A stretch of DNA of 64,000 nt from Sediminicola arcticus (GCF_040566695.1 NZ_JBEXAE010000005.1:124001-188000), one strand, 5' to 3'. Counted from the stretch's first letter, positions 42,367 through 54,200 are shown. The notes: a model not told the origin generated them from the sequence alone. Translations and numbers: made by a program.

Positions 42367-43257
42367 TTAATCTGCCAACGGCATATAAACTTCTGCGGTC
42401 CAATTCAATTCGTCACCGCCCATGTTAGGATTATTATAAAAGATCTCAATGGGAAGTCCTGTAGTAGTAATATTATTTTTTTTCGCATAATCCAAGAGCG
42501 CATACCAAGCACGGTCCGAGGTAATATAGTTACCATTGTAAATTGCTTTTAGGGCTTTATTCTTTTTGCGAAAAGCATATTTAATATCGGGATGGTAGGG
42601 CAAACTATCAGATTTTATAATTGGGTACCCGAAATGATACTCAATACTGTCCTTTTCCATATCCCATTTGGTGACCTCTATAAAGGGTTTCCCTTTTAAT
42701 GTAGCACCGTTATTCACTAAATACGGGTCAAGTAAGGGAAAGTTTCTCATCATGCCTCTGGCCTTGTCAAATTGTGAAGATTTCACAGTCACATATGCGT
42801 AATAAGTGGAGTCTATTTCATCTTCACCAACCACCTTAACCCGTATTGTCTTAAGGTGGTTGTGGAGATTTTCATTAAAATCGGATAATGTCCTTACAGT
42901 GCGTTTTTCAAAGTTCGTATCCGTGAACGGAATTTTAATCTTGTTCATAAGAGTATGCTGGTTATCCTTGGCATATATATTTATGTTGGAAACAGAATCA
43001 TTTACTTCGCTTATCTCCCAAGAATATATATGAGTAGAGTCACTAAATTGTAAAGTCTGATCTAGATGAGATAAATCTGTGCCAGTACTAAGTTTTGTGC
43101 TATCCAAAGTGGAATTCCAAAGCTTTATAGTCTGGTTTATGGTGCCTACATTGCCCTTTGCCTTAATGCTTACTAAATAATCGTACGGATATAAAAATAG
43201 ATACAAGATGGCGCTCACAATAAAAATCAGGGTGAGGATTAAAAAAAATTTCTTCAT
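42367..43257 (-). CDS. Membrane-anchored GyrI-like (AraC effector-binding fold) protein
   Basis: 296 aa. N-terminal helix (about 4-24, FFLILTLIFIVSAILYLFL). Residues 25-150 resemble an SRPBCC-like (polyketide cyclase) domain by pattern (LWNSTLDST, WEISEVND); the C-terminal part (about 160-293) resembles a GyrI-like small-molecule-binding domain, ending NWTAEVYMPL. Similar two-part proteins are common in Bacteroidota with unknown ligands. It is last in the haloperoxidase-FG-GAP run, 3 bp after the preceding gene; its link to that module is by position only. Confidence 0.72.
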   Translation of the reverse strand: MKKFFLILTLIFIVSAILYLFLYPYDYLVSIKAKGNVGTINQTIKLWNSTLDSTKLSTGTDLSHLDQTLQFSDSTHIYSWEISEVNDSVSNINIYAKDNQHTLMNKIKIPFTDTNFEKRTVRTLSDFNENLHNHLKTIRVKVVGEDEIDSTYYAYVTVKSSQFDKARGMMRNFPLLDPYLVNNGATLKGKPFIEVTKWDMEKDSIEYHFGYPIIKSDSLPYHPDIKYAFRKKNKALKAIYNGNYITSDRAWYALLDYAKKNNITTTGLPIEIFYNNPNMGGDELNWTAEVYMPLAD

Positions 43258-43260
43258 AAA

Positions 43261-44610
43261 TTACTCCGTTCTTACTACTTGGGATTCTTGTTTCATGTTT
43301 AAATTGGCTATTACAAATTTCCCTAAATCTCTTCCTTGTTTTACCCCTACTTCTACCGCTGATCTATAATGTATGCCACCATACATCCTACTGATGGCAG
43401 CCTCGTCAGCTGCTTTAGCAAAAGAGGGAAATTTCCGAATGGGTAGGCCGTAAGGGGTTTCCGTGTCGTCATCAAAAGCAAAATCAGCCCCAAAAATGCT
43501 GGTCAATGCGGTTGACGCTGCACCAGAAACTACGCTGTGTCCACTGGTATATTCTGGGAATGGAGGCGTTTGTAAAACCGGCTTCCAATTTTCGTCTATA
43601 TATTGGTTGATAAGTGTTTCAGGCCGAATTAGATTACTGCGGTATTTTTCGTCCCAACAGCTAATAAAGGCATCTGCAATGGCCATGGATGTTTTCGTAT
43701 ATACAAGTACAGATTTATCAAAATCTGAACTTGTTTTTTTACATGCAATTTTAGCAATACCAATCCAGTGTGCACCGGGAGTAATCTTTTTTGTGGCGAA
43801 CATCAAATGTCCATAGGTCACAGATACATATGGATTACAATCCCAGAACTTAGCCATAGCTATTTCTTCTGATGAATCGCCTTTCCTAGTAATTTCATTT
43901 CTTATGTCATAAACTTCCTTTAACTCTTTATAAAACGGCGAATTTTTTTCCATGGAAAAGGCAGGAGGAGGAACAGGTTTAAATTGTGCTGCCGAGTCTA
44001 TTACGAACGGACGTATTTTACTCCAGTGGGGCTCTATGCCGTCCATATAAGAAGGAGGAGTGGGTTGCCAGCGAGCCTCTTCATTGGACATTACCGTAAA
44101 TTTAGGCATGGTACGGGTTTGTTTGTAATTATCCGCATTCATCCAAGCACTAATATGCTCGGCTACCGAAAGGCCATACTCTTTGGAGGCTTCAAATTCA
44201 GTTGGGTTTTGTGAAGACCATATTGTATAAAGGCTATCCCTAAAAACAGTCAATTTTTCCTCGCTAAAAATTAACCTACGACTTATATCCAAATGAGCAA
44301 TAAGGGCTGCCAATTGCGGATTTATAGGTGTAGTTGATTTTGGACTTGGAATAGGGGTTAAATCAGTTACCTGGCCGGCTAAGGATTTGTATTGATCATT
44401 ATTTGCCGAAATAATCTCATAGGCCGCAATATTAGGATAGGCGAAAATTCTACTTGCTACAGGAGGAGAAAAAATGTCGTGAATCATTATTTCCGTAACC
44501 TTATCTATAGATTGATGTAATAGGTCTGGGGAAATGAGTATAGGTTCTTCCTTTTTCTGACAACTTCCTAATACCATTAATAATACTAATAAGTTTATCT
44601 TCTTCATCAT
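43261..44610 (-). CDS. Vanadium-dependent haloperoxidase/PAP2-family lipoprotein
   Basis: 449 aa. Lipobox LGSC with Cys17, followed by QKKEEP, an acidic-basic tail like the surface-export signal of Bacteroidota lipoproteins. All three vanadate/phosphate motifs are intact: K-x6-RP (KYRSNLIRP, about residue 322), SGH (PEYTSGHSVV, about 354) and SR-x5-H (SRMYGGIHYRSA, about 405). These fit either oxidation of halide by peroxide or an acid phosphatase; motifs alone cannot decide. It overlaps the FG-GAP gene upstream by ATGA, so the two are translationally coupled. Metal and halide use are unknown. Confidence 0.85.
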   Translation of the reverse strand: MMKKINLLVLLMVLGSCQKKEEPILISPDLLHQSIDKVTEIMIHDIFSPPVASRIFAYPNIAAYEIISANNDQYKSLAGQVTDLTPIPSPKSTTPINPQLAALIAHLDISRRLIFSEEKLTVFRDSLYTIWSSQNPTEFEASKEYGLSVAEHISAWMNADNYKQTRTMPKFTVMSNEEARWQPTPPSYMDGIEPHWSKIRPFVIDSAAQFKPVPPPAFSMEKNSPFYKELKEVYDIRNEITRKGDSSEEIAMAKFWDCNPYVSVTYGHLMFATKKITPGAHWIGIAKIACKKTSSDFDKSVLVYTKTSMAIADAFISCWDEKYRSNLIRPETLINQYIDENWKPVLQTPPFPEYTSGHSVVSGAASTALTSIFGADFAFDDDTETPYGLPIRKFPSFAKAADEAAISRMYGGIHYRSAVEVGVKQGRDLGKFVIANLNMKQESQVVRTE

Positions 44611-47600
44611 TTATCAATTTTGTTTACCATTTGATATACTTGGACTTGTTCATTATTGAAAGTCGCTATTAAATAAGGTCGGTTATTAAAGTTTATAATA
44701 TTGAGATGACGAATTGATTTTTGAGAAAAATCCAATCCGATTTCATTACCCAAAATTACATTATTTTTATCTTTAATCATAGCACCTGAGAAAGACCCCA
44801 AACGCCCATGATAGGGTTTTACCCCAAAATAGTTGCCTGCAGCAAGTACCTCTTCCGTCCCATCGGAATCAAAATCGTATTTTAGAAAAGTCATAATGGG
44901 TGCTACTTGCAGGTCAACCGGGAAAGGTATAAAATTGAATTTTCCATCTTTGTTCTCTAGGTACCCGGAACTCAACTCACTTACTTCAAAAATCGTTGCT
45001 TTTTCTAGTTCTTCTTTGGAGAGTATACCTTCTATTGGCTTGCCTGCAAAATCTTTATAGGCCGTAAATTTCTTTCTAAGACTTACTAGTTGCTCAGAAA
45101 GCCCTTTTAACCCTTCAATGGGATAATCTTGCCCGTTTTTTTCAATGGTAACGATGGTTTCTGTACTTCCGTTATCATCAAAATCGGCATAATACATTTT
45201 CATGGGTGTTCTATGAGAGGCTTTAAATTTGGAATTTAACCCCCAATTGCCAAGCAAATAATCTTTATCTCCGTCATTATCAATATCAAAAGAAATTATG
45301 CTTTGCCAAAGGCCTTTGATCGAGGAAAGATTAAAATCATCTTTCTCCAATGTACCGCCTTTATTTTTGAAAAAAACGGGATTCATCCATTCGCCAACAA
45401 TAATTAAATCAAGACTACCGTCCCCATTGTAATCATCCCAAATGGCATCTGTAACCATTCCAATATTTAATAAGGACTTGTTTTCTACAAGTTCAAAAGA
45501 GCCATTCTTGTTCTCAAGAAGGTAGGACTGGGGTATCTTACCAAAATCATTAGTAATCATCTGATTCCCTACAAAGAGGTCTATATCCCCGTCTGAATCA
45601 AAATCGGCTGATGCCAATACAGAGGCATTTTGAAAAGTGGGCGTGAGTTTTCCTAAAATAAATGTCGAATCTTTTTGAACGTAATAACTATCTGATAGTG
45701 GGAGCATTTGATTGAAAAAATCTGCACCTCCGGAGCCAATGAAAAGATCTTTTTTTCCATCACCATTAAAATCTTCAATAAGTGCTTCTATATCTTCTTT
45801 TATAGAGTCTTTTTTGATCGCAATTATACTTTTTTCCCTAAATCCTTCTGAATGTTGAGTATAGATTTTGGAAGGGGTAAACTTAGATCCTCCAAAAAAT
45901 ATATCTTGGCTCCCATCATTATCAAGGTCGCCTACAGCAACCGCTGGTCCTCGATCAGAGAATTCATAAGGGATTAATTTCTGTCTATTAAAATCAAAAT
46001 AGGCATCTTCTTTGTGCACAAAATCAATACCCAAATTTCCTTGTACTCTTTTGAAAATTTCCTTTTTTGTTTTAGTAAACAGAGGGTAGGTTATAGGCGT
46101 GTTATTCTCCGGTTTTATTACCAAGGTTTGGTTTGCCGCTACATCCTTTAATAGCTGAGTGGTCCTATCGGGCCAAATAATTCTAAGCGAATCAATTTTA
46201 CTTTCCTTACCATAACCAAAATGAATCATTGGTTCTGAAGATGACTGAAACCCCCTGACGGTATACATTTCTTTGTATTGGAGAATGCCCTTATGATACG
46301 ATAGTATTTTGGCACCAATAGCAAACGGATTTTTCCCGGAGGATTTTAATTTAACCTTTAGATAGTTCGCCTTTTTGTCGGTTTTATTAATATAGAGGGT
46401 AGCGCTATGGTTGATGTTGTTCGTGACAATATCCATGTCCCCGTCGTTGTCCAAATCACCCATGGCCGTCGCCCCTGAAATGAGCGTGTCCTGTAAGATC
46501 CAGTCTTTGGATCTGTTTACGAATCGCAAGTCTTTTTTTCCTTCAAATACATAATTTATAATGTTTCCAGAGGGCATCATGTCTAGGGCCTGTTGGTCCA
46601 CCAACTTGGTATTGTCTATTTTCTTTTTGATCTGGTCATTAGATGCAAAATTGATAAAATCCAGATCATTGGGCCTTTTAGGGATGCCATTTGAAATAAA
46701 AATATCCTGTTCTCCGTCTTGGTTATAATCTGCGAAGAGGGAACTCCAACTCCAATCAGTAGCGGCAATACCGCTTAAAAGGGCTGTTTCCTTAAATTTA
46801 CCGCCTTGCTGATTAATTTGAAGCATATTTCGGGTAAATTGATAATGGTATCCAAATTGTTCTATTCGAAGCTTTTGGATTTGTATGTCATCGTCCCCTT
46901 CGGAGGATTTAAGTACGGTCTCATCTTCTGGGAGCATGTCTAAGGATAGGATGTCTGGCCAACCATCGTGATTGATATCACTTACATCATTACCCATTGA
47001 AAAGCGTGTGGTCTGACCAAAATAATCCTTTAAACTTTCTTTAAAAGTGCCATCCCCGTTATTTAGGTAATAGTAGTCATCTTCATGAAAATCGTTCCCA
47101 ACATAAATATCGGGAAAGCCATCTTGGTTAAAATCGCTAATGGCAACACCTAAGCCATACCCATTGATACCCCCATAGATGCCAGCTTCCTCACTTACAT
47201 CTACAAAGGTTTGGCCGTCATTTCTAAGTAAGCGGTCCCCGGTTTGGGCGTCCCGTTCAAAGCGAAGATCTGACTTGCCAAATGATTTCTGGGTGTGAAC
47301 CGCATGATTAAGAAGGTAAATGTCAAGATCCCCATCTAGGTCATAATCTAAAAAGGCTGCATTGGAGCTGAAGGTTTCAAAATCGAGACCATATTTTACG
47401 GAACTTTCAGTGAATGTTTCATCCCCATTATTGATAAATAGCTCGTTGTGTCCGTTAAAACCATTTATTCCAACTACAGCACAAACATAAATATCCAGAA
47501 GACCATCACCGTTGATATCACCCATAACTGCTCCAGTATTCCAAGTACTTTGACCAGCTACCCCTGCTTTATCTGTAATGTCCTCAAAGGTTAGATTGCC

Positions 47601-47867
47601 TTTATTGATATAAAGTTTATTCTTCACCTGATTCCCAGAAAGATAAATATCTTGTAGACCGTCTCCGTTGACATCCCCAATAGCAACCCCACCACCATTG
47701 TAAAAATAGAGATAGTCCAATATATTTAGATCATTGGTTTCAGTCAGGGTATTACTAAAGGTAATGCCAGTTTCTTCAGGCGACGGGTTCATAAATAATT
47801 CTCCCTCCTGCTTGCCACACCCTAATAGCAGTATTATAAAAAGAGTAACAATAATATTTTTATTCAT
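44607..47867 (-). CDS. Giant FG-GAP/VCBS-ASPIC lipoprotein, paralog 3
   Basis: 1,086 aa, exported. Lipobox LLGC near residue 17, then KQEGE. Many DxDxDGxxD-type calcium-binding loops (such as DVNGDGLQDIYL, DYDLDGDLDIYL, DFNQDGFPDIYVG), about 7 before and 5 after a central ASPIC/UnbV domain (about residues 520-600, ending DSLRIIWPDRTTQ). The fold should be one or two beta-propellers resembling integrin or CRTAC1 ligand-binding domains. No hydrolase motif is seen, so a binding role is inferred. Start overlaps the stop of the upstream paralog by 8 bp. Family similarity to the two neighbours is clear in order and spacing. Confidence 0.88.
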   Translation of the reverse strand: MNKNIIVTLFIILLLGCGKQEGELFMNPSPEETGITFSNTLTETNDLNILDYLYFYNGGGVAIGDVNGDGLQDIYLSGNQVKNKLYINKGNLTFEDITDKAGVAGQSTWNTGAVMGDINGDGLLDIYVCAVVGINGFNGHNELFINNGDETFTESSVKYGLDFETFSSNAAFLDYDLDGDLDIYLLNHAVHTQKSFGKSDLRFERDAQTGDRLLRNDGQTFVDVSEEAGIYGGINGYGLGVAISDFNQDGFPDIYVGNDFHEDDYYYLNNGDGTFKESLKDYFGQTTRFSMGNDVSDINHDGWPDILSLDMLPEDETVLKSSEGDDDIQIQKLRIEQFGYHYQFTRNMLQINQQGGKFKETALLSGIAATDWSWSSLFADYNQDGEQDIFISNGIPKRPNDLDFINFASNDQIKKKIDNTKLVDQQALDMMPSGNIINYVFEGKKDLRFVNRSKDWILQDTLISGATAMGDLDNDGDMDIVTNNINHSATLYINKTDKKANYLKVKLKSSGKNPFAIGAKILSYHKGILQYKEMYTVRGFQSSSEPMIHFGYGKESKIDSLRIIWPDRTTQLLKDVAANQTLVIKPENNTPITYPLFTKTKKEIFKRVQGNLGIDFVHKEDAYFDFNRQKLIPYEFSDRGPAVAVGDLDNDGSQDIFFGGSKFTPSKIYTQHSEGFREKSIIAIKKDSIKEDIEALIEDFNGDGKKDLFIGSGGADFFNQMLPLSDSYYVQKDSTFILGKLTPTFQNASVLASADFDSDGDIDLFVGNQMITNDFGKIPQSYLLENKNGSFELVENKSLLNIGMVTDAIWDDYNGDGSLDLIIVGEWMNPVFFKNKGGTLEKDDFNLSSIKGLWQSIISFDIDNDGDKDYLLGNWGLNSKFKASHRTPMKMYYADFDDNGSTETIVTIEKNGQDYPIEGLKGLSEQLVSLRKKFTAYKDFAGKPIEGILSKEELEKATIFEVSELSSGYLENKDGKFNFIPFPVDLQVAPIMTFLKYDFDSDGTEEVLAAGNYFGVKPYHGRLGSFSGAMIKDKNNVILGNEIGLDFSQKSIRHLNIINFNNRPYLIATFNNEQVQVYQMVNKIDK

Positions 47868-50800
47868 TTAACCGGTATATCTTGGGTTGTGTATTGTTTA
47901 ATGCCGCAATTAAGTAGGTCTTACCATTGCGGTCTTTAAATTGTTTTAGGTGTTTAATTTCATCCCTGATAAAAAATCCACTTTTATTGTAGTCTTGCCA
48001 TGTATAATCCAGTTCTTTATTACCTAATAATACGTTGCCAAAATTGGCATCTTGTCTTGAATATTGAGGTTTAAATTCAAAATTATTACCGCCCATGATA
48101 AGGTCTAAGTATCCATCTTGGTTGATATCTACACAGGAAATACCACACACACATGACAGCTGCACCCTAGTGGGTAGTACTTTAATTGTAAATTTCCCTC
48201 CTCCTTCATTGATTGCAATGACAGATTCGGCAATTACTGATCGTTTCATTATGGAGTTATTGAATACTTCTTTTGGAAACAGTTCATCAATGGTCTTCTT
48301 TGCATATTCAGAAGCTTTTAGGTTATTTTTCTTCAAAGAAACCATCTGGTTGGTCAGTTCTTTTTTCTGATGTAATGGATAATCTTTTCCATTTTCCTGT
48401 AAGGTAACAATCTGCTCTATGGTTCCATTGCCATCAAAATCATTTACCCACATTTTCATTGGATTGTTTGGCGTTGGTTTGTAATGTAAGTTTGTTCCTT
48501 GATTGCCCAGAACCAGATCATTATCTCCATCGTTATCCAAATCAGCCACTTCTACCACATTCCATAGTCCATCAAGGCTATCCAATGTAGTAGGTAATTT
48601 GGATAAGCGTCTTCCCGAATTTCTATATATTTTGGGAGTTCCCCATTCCGATACGGTTACAAGGTCTTGCTTTTTATCTCCGTCCATATCTGCCCAAACT
48701 GCATTGGTGACCATCCCTGCGTCTTTAAGATCATAGGCTAGACGCTCCGTTGAATTCTTAAAAGTGCCATCACCATTATTTTCAAGGAATAAATGATCTG
48801 GGTTTACGCCATAGGTGCCTACAACACTCCTGGAGCCAATGAACACATCTATGTCCCCATCGCCGTCAAAATCACTTGGAGCTATGGTAGAAATATTTTT
48901 AAATGTGGATGGAAGTATTTCCTTGGACCTTTCAAAAACACCTTTTCCATTGTTTAGGTATAGACGACTGCGGTATGTCATTTCCTCTCCTACTTGATTG
49001 CCACCGGATCCTACCAAAAGATCTAAATCCTTGTCGCCATCAACATCGAGGAAGGCAGCAGCAGTATCCTCATATTCGGCGTCTTCTACAAAAACTTTTT
49101 GACTTACTGGAGTTATTTTGCCGTTACCGGAATGGGTATAAATGCTTGCAGTTTGCCCCTTGGCCCCACCCATGAAGATATCCTCATTGCCATCGCCATT
49201 AATGTCGCCAACAGCCAATGCTGGACCTTCTTGGGATAAGAGTTTATAAATTAATCCTTCATATACAAAATCATTATAACTATTCTCCTTGTGGGCGATA
49301 AGTGAATTGTTCTTTATTTCCTGCAGCATTGGTTTTATAGCCTTAGGATTAGGAACCTTATATCGGGCAGTTGCTTGTTTGTGTTCAAATGTAATGGACT
49401 GGTCAGCAGTAATATGTTCCATTTTTTGTGTCATATCATCTGGCCAAATCACCCTAAGGGAGTCTATTGTTTTAGATTTGCCTAATCCCATGGTCATGGT
49501 ATAGTCCATAGAAGATTGAAACCCCCTAGAAGGAATTAATTCTTGATAGACGACATTGCCTGCATGGTATAAAGTCACCGAGGCGCCTACGCCAAACCTA
49601 TTGCTATCCGAACCTTTGAACTTTAGTTTTATATAGTGGTTGTTAGTAAGTGTATTGGCCTTGTTTTCATAAACGAAGGCTGGCATATTTACATTATTCA
49701 CGACTAGGTCTAGGTCGCCATCATTATCTAAATCCCCATAAGCCGCCCCGTTAGACATACTAGGTATTTCAAAACCCCATTCTTTGTTGGCGTTGGAGAA
49801 CGTAAGGTCTTTGTTGTTTTTGTATGCGAAATTGGGCTGTGGTTTAATAGGCATTTTCTTAATAATGGAGTCAATGGATTCTTTTCTGCCTGTAAGCGCC
49901 ATTTTTTGAATGATCTCATTGGCAAAAAAATCAACAAAATCAAGATCTGTAAGGTCATGGTTAATACCATTGGTTATATATATATCTCTGAAACCGTCGT
50001 TGTCCATATCAAAAAGCAAACCAGCCCAGCTCCAATCTGTTGCATCAACACCACTGAAATAGGCTATTTCTGAAAAAGAACCATTACCATTATTGAGTTG
50101 AAGGGTATTTTGAATGTATTGCTGATAAAAATCTTTTTCCTGTTTAAGCTTAAACACATCGTACCCATCAAATTCCATAACTGATTTTACGCGTTCATTG
50201 GCTTCAGGCAACATGTCGGTTATAAATATTTCAACATTTCCATCGTTATTGATATCTGCCATATCTACACCCATAGCAGACAGGGATAGATGGGAAGTCC
50301 ATCCTTTTATATCCTCAGTAAACGTACCGTCTTGATTGTTGATATAGAGGTAATCCCTCTCGTAAAAATCATTGGAAACATAGATATCTGGATAGAGGTC
50401 TTTGTTTATATCGGTAATCATAATTCCTAATCCAAATCCAATTAAGCTTCCGTAGATTCCAGCTTTTTCACTTACATCAACAAAAACACCATTATCATTG
50501 CGTAAAAGCATATCTCCCACGCCTCTAAATATATCAGGAACCCCTTCCCAGTCTTGGGCTCTCACATCGCGTTGTTCTGCATATCCTAAACTACTTACAG
50601 GGATATTGCTATTATTTAGGATGTAGGCATCTAAATCACCATCCTTATCATAGTCAAAAAAACTGGCATGGGTAGAGAAGCCTGTTTTGGCCAGATTATA
50701 AGATGCCGCCTTTTCCGTAAAGGTAAGATCACCGTTGTTAATGTAAAGATCGTTATCATGGTTGTTGCCCTCCATGTTACCAGCATTACTAACATATATA

Positions 50801-51219
50801 TCCAGAAGTCCATCTTGATTGATATCTACCATAACTACTCCAGTGGACCAAGGTTTACTTCCTTCTACCCCAGCAGAGACAGAAATATCCTCGAACTTCA
50901 TATTTCCTTTATTGAGGTATAGTTTATTGGGTCCCATATTGGCGGTCATATAAATATCTGCCAATCCGTCGTTGTTGATATCTCCAATGGCAACGCCACC
51001 GCCATTATAAAAGTTACGGTATTTGAAAATATTAAAGTTCTTTTTATTTTCAATACGGTTAATAAAATCAATCCCTGTTTCCTCAGAAGGGAGAAGGGTA
51101 AATAGAGTAGGGGCCTTAGCGGCATCTTTTTCCTTATTTTCCTTTTTGGAGGTGCAACTAAAAGAAATCCCTAAAACTCCAATTAGAATGGGCAATATAA
51201 TTTTTGTTCTTAGCTTCAT
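47860..51219 (-). CDS. Giant FG-GAP/VCBS-ASPIC lipoprotein, paralog 2
   Basis: 1,119 aa with the same layout as its neighbours: lipobox ending SFSC (Cys22), linker rich in Lys/Glu, seven or so N-terminal calcium loops (DINNDGLADIYM, DINQDGLLDIYVS), an ASPIC/UnbV domain (about 540-610, DSLRVIWPDDMTQ), and further loops after it (DVDGDKDLDLLVG). The lipobox lacks the usual Leu at -3, but the Cys is well placed. Between the stop of paralog 1 and this start lie 2 bp. Binds calcium and probably a surface ligand, by family. Confidence 0.88.
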   Translation of the reverse strand: MKLRTKIILPILIGVLGISFSCTSKKENKEKDAAKAPTLFTLLPSEETGIDFINRIENKKNFNIFKYRNFYNGGGVAIGDINNDGLADIYMTANMGPNKLYLNKGNMKFEDISVSAGVEGSKPWSTGVVMVDINQDGLLDIYVSNAGNMEGNNHDNDLYINNGDLTFTEKAASYNLAKTGFSTHASFFDYDKDGDLDAYILNNSNIPVSSLGYAEQRDVRAQDWEGVPDIFRGVGDMLLRNDNGVFVDVSEKAGIYGSLIGFGLGIMITDINKDLYPDIYVSNDFYERDYLYINNQDGTFTEDIKGWTSHLSLSAMGVDMADINNDGNVEIFITDMLPEANERVKSVMEFDGYDVFKLKQEKDFYQQYIQNTLQLNNGNGSFSEIAYFSGVDATDWSWAGLLFDMDNDGFRDIYITNGINHDLTDLDFVDFFANEIIQKMALTGRKESIDSIIKKMPIKPQPNFAYKNNKDLTFSNANKEWGFEIPSMSNGAAYGDLDNDGDLDLVVNNVNMPAFVYENKANTLTNNHYIKLKFKGSDSNRFGVGASVTLYHAGNVVYQELIPSRGFQSSMDYTMTMGLGKSKTIDSLRVIWPDDMTQKMEHITADQSITFEHKQATARYKVPNPKAIKPMLQEIKNNSLIAHKENSYNDFVYEGLIYKLLSQEGPALAVGDINGDGNEDIFMGGAKGQTASIYTHSGNGKITPVSQKVFVEDAEYEDTAAAFLDVDGDKDLDLLVGSGGNQVGEEMTYRSRLYLNNGKGVFERSKEILPSTFKNISTIAPSDFDGDGDIDVFIGSRSVVGTYGVNPDHLFLENNGDGTFKNSTERLAYDLKDAGMVTNAVWADMDGDKKQDLVTVSEWGTPKIYRNSGRRLSKLPTTLDSLDGLWNVVEVADLDNDGDNDLVLGNQGTNLHYKPTPNNPMKMWVNDFDGNGTIEQIVTLQENGKDYPLHQKKELTNQMVSLKKNNLKASEYAKKTIDELFPKEVFNNSIMKRSVIAESVIAINEGGGKFTIKVLPTRVQLSCVCGISCVDINQDGYLDLIMGGNNFEFKPQYSRQDANFGNVLLGNKELDYTWQDYNKSGFFIRDEIKHLKQFKDRNGKTYLIAALNNTQPKIYRLNE

Positions 51220-51221
51220 AT

Positions 51222-54200
51222 CTAGTTCTTCTTGTTTTTGATCAAGAATACAGGAGACGCATTGTTCATTCCAACAATATAATGTTCCCTATTATTTATA
51301 ATTATTTTTTGTATTGTTCTTGCAGGCCCTGAAATATCGAAATATTGATTACGAGCCCAATAAAAGCTTCCTTTTTTATCATTTATCAAAACTAGGCCAT
51401 GTGATGCATCCAACCTACCTAATTGGGTGCTAATTTCAAAGGTGTTCCCTACCAAAACCATGTCTTTGTAGCCATCCATATTTAGATCTTCTATTAATAT
51501 ATCGTGGGTTGTGGATGCTTGGGTTATTAAGGGTAGCTCTTTCTTCGTGAAATGCCCTGAGCCATCATTTTCCAAATACATACTCTTTAATTCAAAGATT
51601 TGTTTTTTTTGGGCGTTAAGCAATTTTTGTTTGGTAAAAAGGTCTGTTATGCTTGCTTTTGCAAATTTTTTGTAAGACAAATATTCTTTGTTCAGGAATG
51701 GCAATTGTTTGACTAATTCATCTTTTGAAGCAAATGGTGTTTCTGTATTTCCTTCGAAATAGGTGACCAGTGGTTCAATAGACCCGTTCTCATCAAAATC
51801 CGACCTATATAACGTTAAAGGCTTTTCTTCTGTTGCTTTTAACCTACTGTTTAGTCCCCAATTTCCTGCAACAAGATCAATGTCGCCATCTTTGTCAAAG
51901 TCCTCGGCTACAACAACATTCCACCATCCGTGGGTTTTTTCTAATCCAGAGGAATTTAATAGAGCAAATTTACCGTTTACATTTTTCAATATAGTAATGG
52001 GTTCCCAATAACCGACACTTATGAGCTCTTCACGGCCGTCATTATCAACATCAGCCCAAATAAAGTCTTTCACGTTTGATAGATCAGTGAAACTTTTAAA
52101 AACGTCCGATTTAGGGTGATAAAACGAACCTTTACCGTCATTCAAAAATATGAATTGATGAGCCGATTCTCCAAATTTTAGCGGTATTTGATCCGAAGAG
52201 ATTAATACATCTAGATCACCATCATTATCCAAATCTTTTACTTCAACTTTTGAGGCATTAACCTCCACGTTTTGAAATTGAATACTGTCTTTTACAAATG
52301 TGCCCATCTGATTCAGGTAAAGCCTGGGACGCAATCTTGGACCGTTTACAAATTCATTTCCACCGCTCACCACAAGAAGATCTTTCCAGGTATCACCGTT
52401 TGCATCGAAGAAAATGTGAGAGGTGTCTTCACTAAGGGCATCTTCAAGAAACAAATCGTCTTGTACACTGCTAAAACCACCTTGCTTATCCTGTATAAAT
52501 AATTGAGAGGATTGTGCTTTTGCGCCTCCAATAAAAATATCCTCTAGATGGTCCTTATTGATATCACCAATGGAAATTGCGGGCCCTTCATTAGTGTTTG
52601 CATAGGGAATGAGTGGATCCCTATTAAATTCTAATGTGAATGGATCTTTATGAATAAAGGGAATTATATTTTCGGAATTGCTTAAATAGGAGTTATCTCT
52701 CTTGAAAGAACTATAGGTATAAGTGTGGCTTGCTTCCGATTCTTTTACTGTTATTTTTTTGTTGACTGGGACATTATAGAGTAGCTGGGTTTTTCCTTGA
52801 GGCCAAATTACCCTAAGAGAATCAATGCTTTGAATGTTTCCAAGACCCATGTGCTGACTGTTCGGAACAGCAGATAGATACCCCCGAGTGACAAAATTTT
52901 CCTGAAAAATAATTCCATTTGAACTATATGCCAAGAGCTTGGTGCCTATGCCAAATTTATTTTTCGGCTGACCTTCTAAAACTACTTCCAAGTAGTTGGA
53001 AAGATCTTTCGAACGGGATTGGTTTTCAAGTATAGACGCCTCTTCATCAATGTTATTTACTATAATATCTAAGTCACCATCATTGTCTAGATCGGCATAG
53101 ACACATCCGTTACTAAAGGAAGGATCTTTTTTATACCAGTCTGAAGTAACGTCTAGAAATGATAAATCACCTTTATTCTTTAGAAAATAATTAGAAACTT
53201 TCTTTTGGGGTATATCTTTTATAAATTCCATGTCTGAGGCGGACATGCCTTTGTCCAATCTTAGTTGTATAGATTCATTTGCTATAAAGCTAATAAAATC
53301 CATATCGTTTGTCGCTCTTTTTATGCCATTGGATATATAGGCGTCCTTAAAGGAATCATTATCGAAATCTGCCAATAAAACACCCCAAGACCACTCCGTG
53401 GCGGAAATTCCTGTTAAATGTCCAATTTCGCTAAAGGTTGTATTACCAAGATTTATGTGTAAGGTATTTTGCATAAATTGGGGAGAGTACCCATTTTTTA
53501 AATAGGACTGGTAGGTAGGATACGAATATTCCAATCCAGAAGTTTTATAAGTCTCTAAGTTTTCCGGAAGCATATCCAAGGATAAAATGTCTGCTAGACC
53601 GTCATTGTTAACATCGGCTATGTCATTCCCCATGGAATAGTGTGTGGTGTGACCTAAACTTAAATCATTTTTAGTGATAAGTTCTTTAAAAGTACCATCG
53701 GTTTGGTTGATGTATACATAATCATTTTCAAAGAAATCATTGCCAACGTAAATATCAGGAAAACCGTCATTATTTAGATCGCTAACACCTAACCCCAGGC
53801 CGTAACCTATTTTTCCCTGAAAAATGCCTACTTCGTCTGAAATATCTATAAAGTGTCCATTATCATTTTTAAAGAATTTATCACCTGATCTTGGGTCTGG
53901 TAGTTCTCTTTGAGATCCTTTACCATAAGTACTATTAGGATGCACGGAATGGTTCATTAGAAACATATCTAGATCTCCATCGAGGTCATAATCTAAAAAT
54001 GCAGCTTGGGTAGAGAATCCTATGAAATCTAGTCCGTATGCAGCTGCGTCCTCCTTAAATATTGGAATACCTTCAGAATTTACTCCTTGGTTAACGAACA
54101 ATAAGTTTTTTCCTTTAATGTTTTTATAGTCTCCAACTTTGCAAACATAAATATCCAGCAAACCATCGTTGTTGATATCTACATGTGTTACCCCAGTAGT

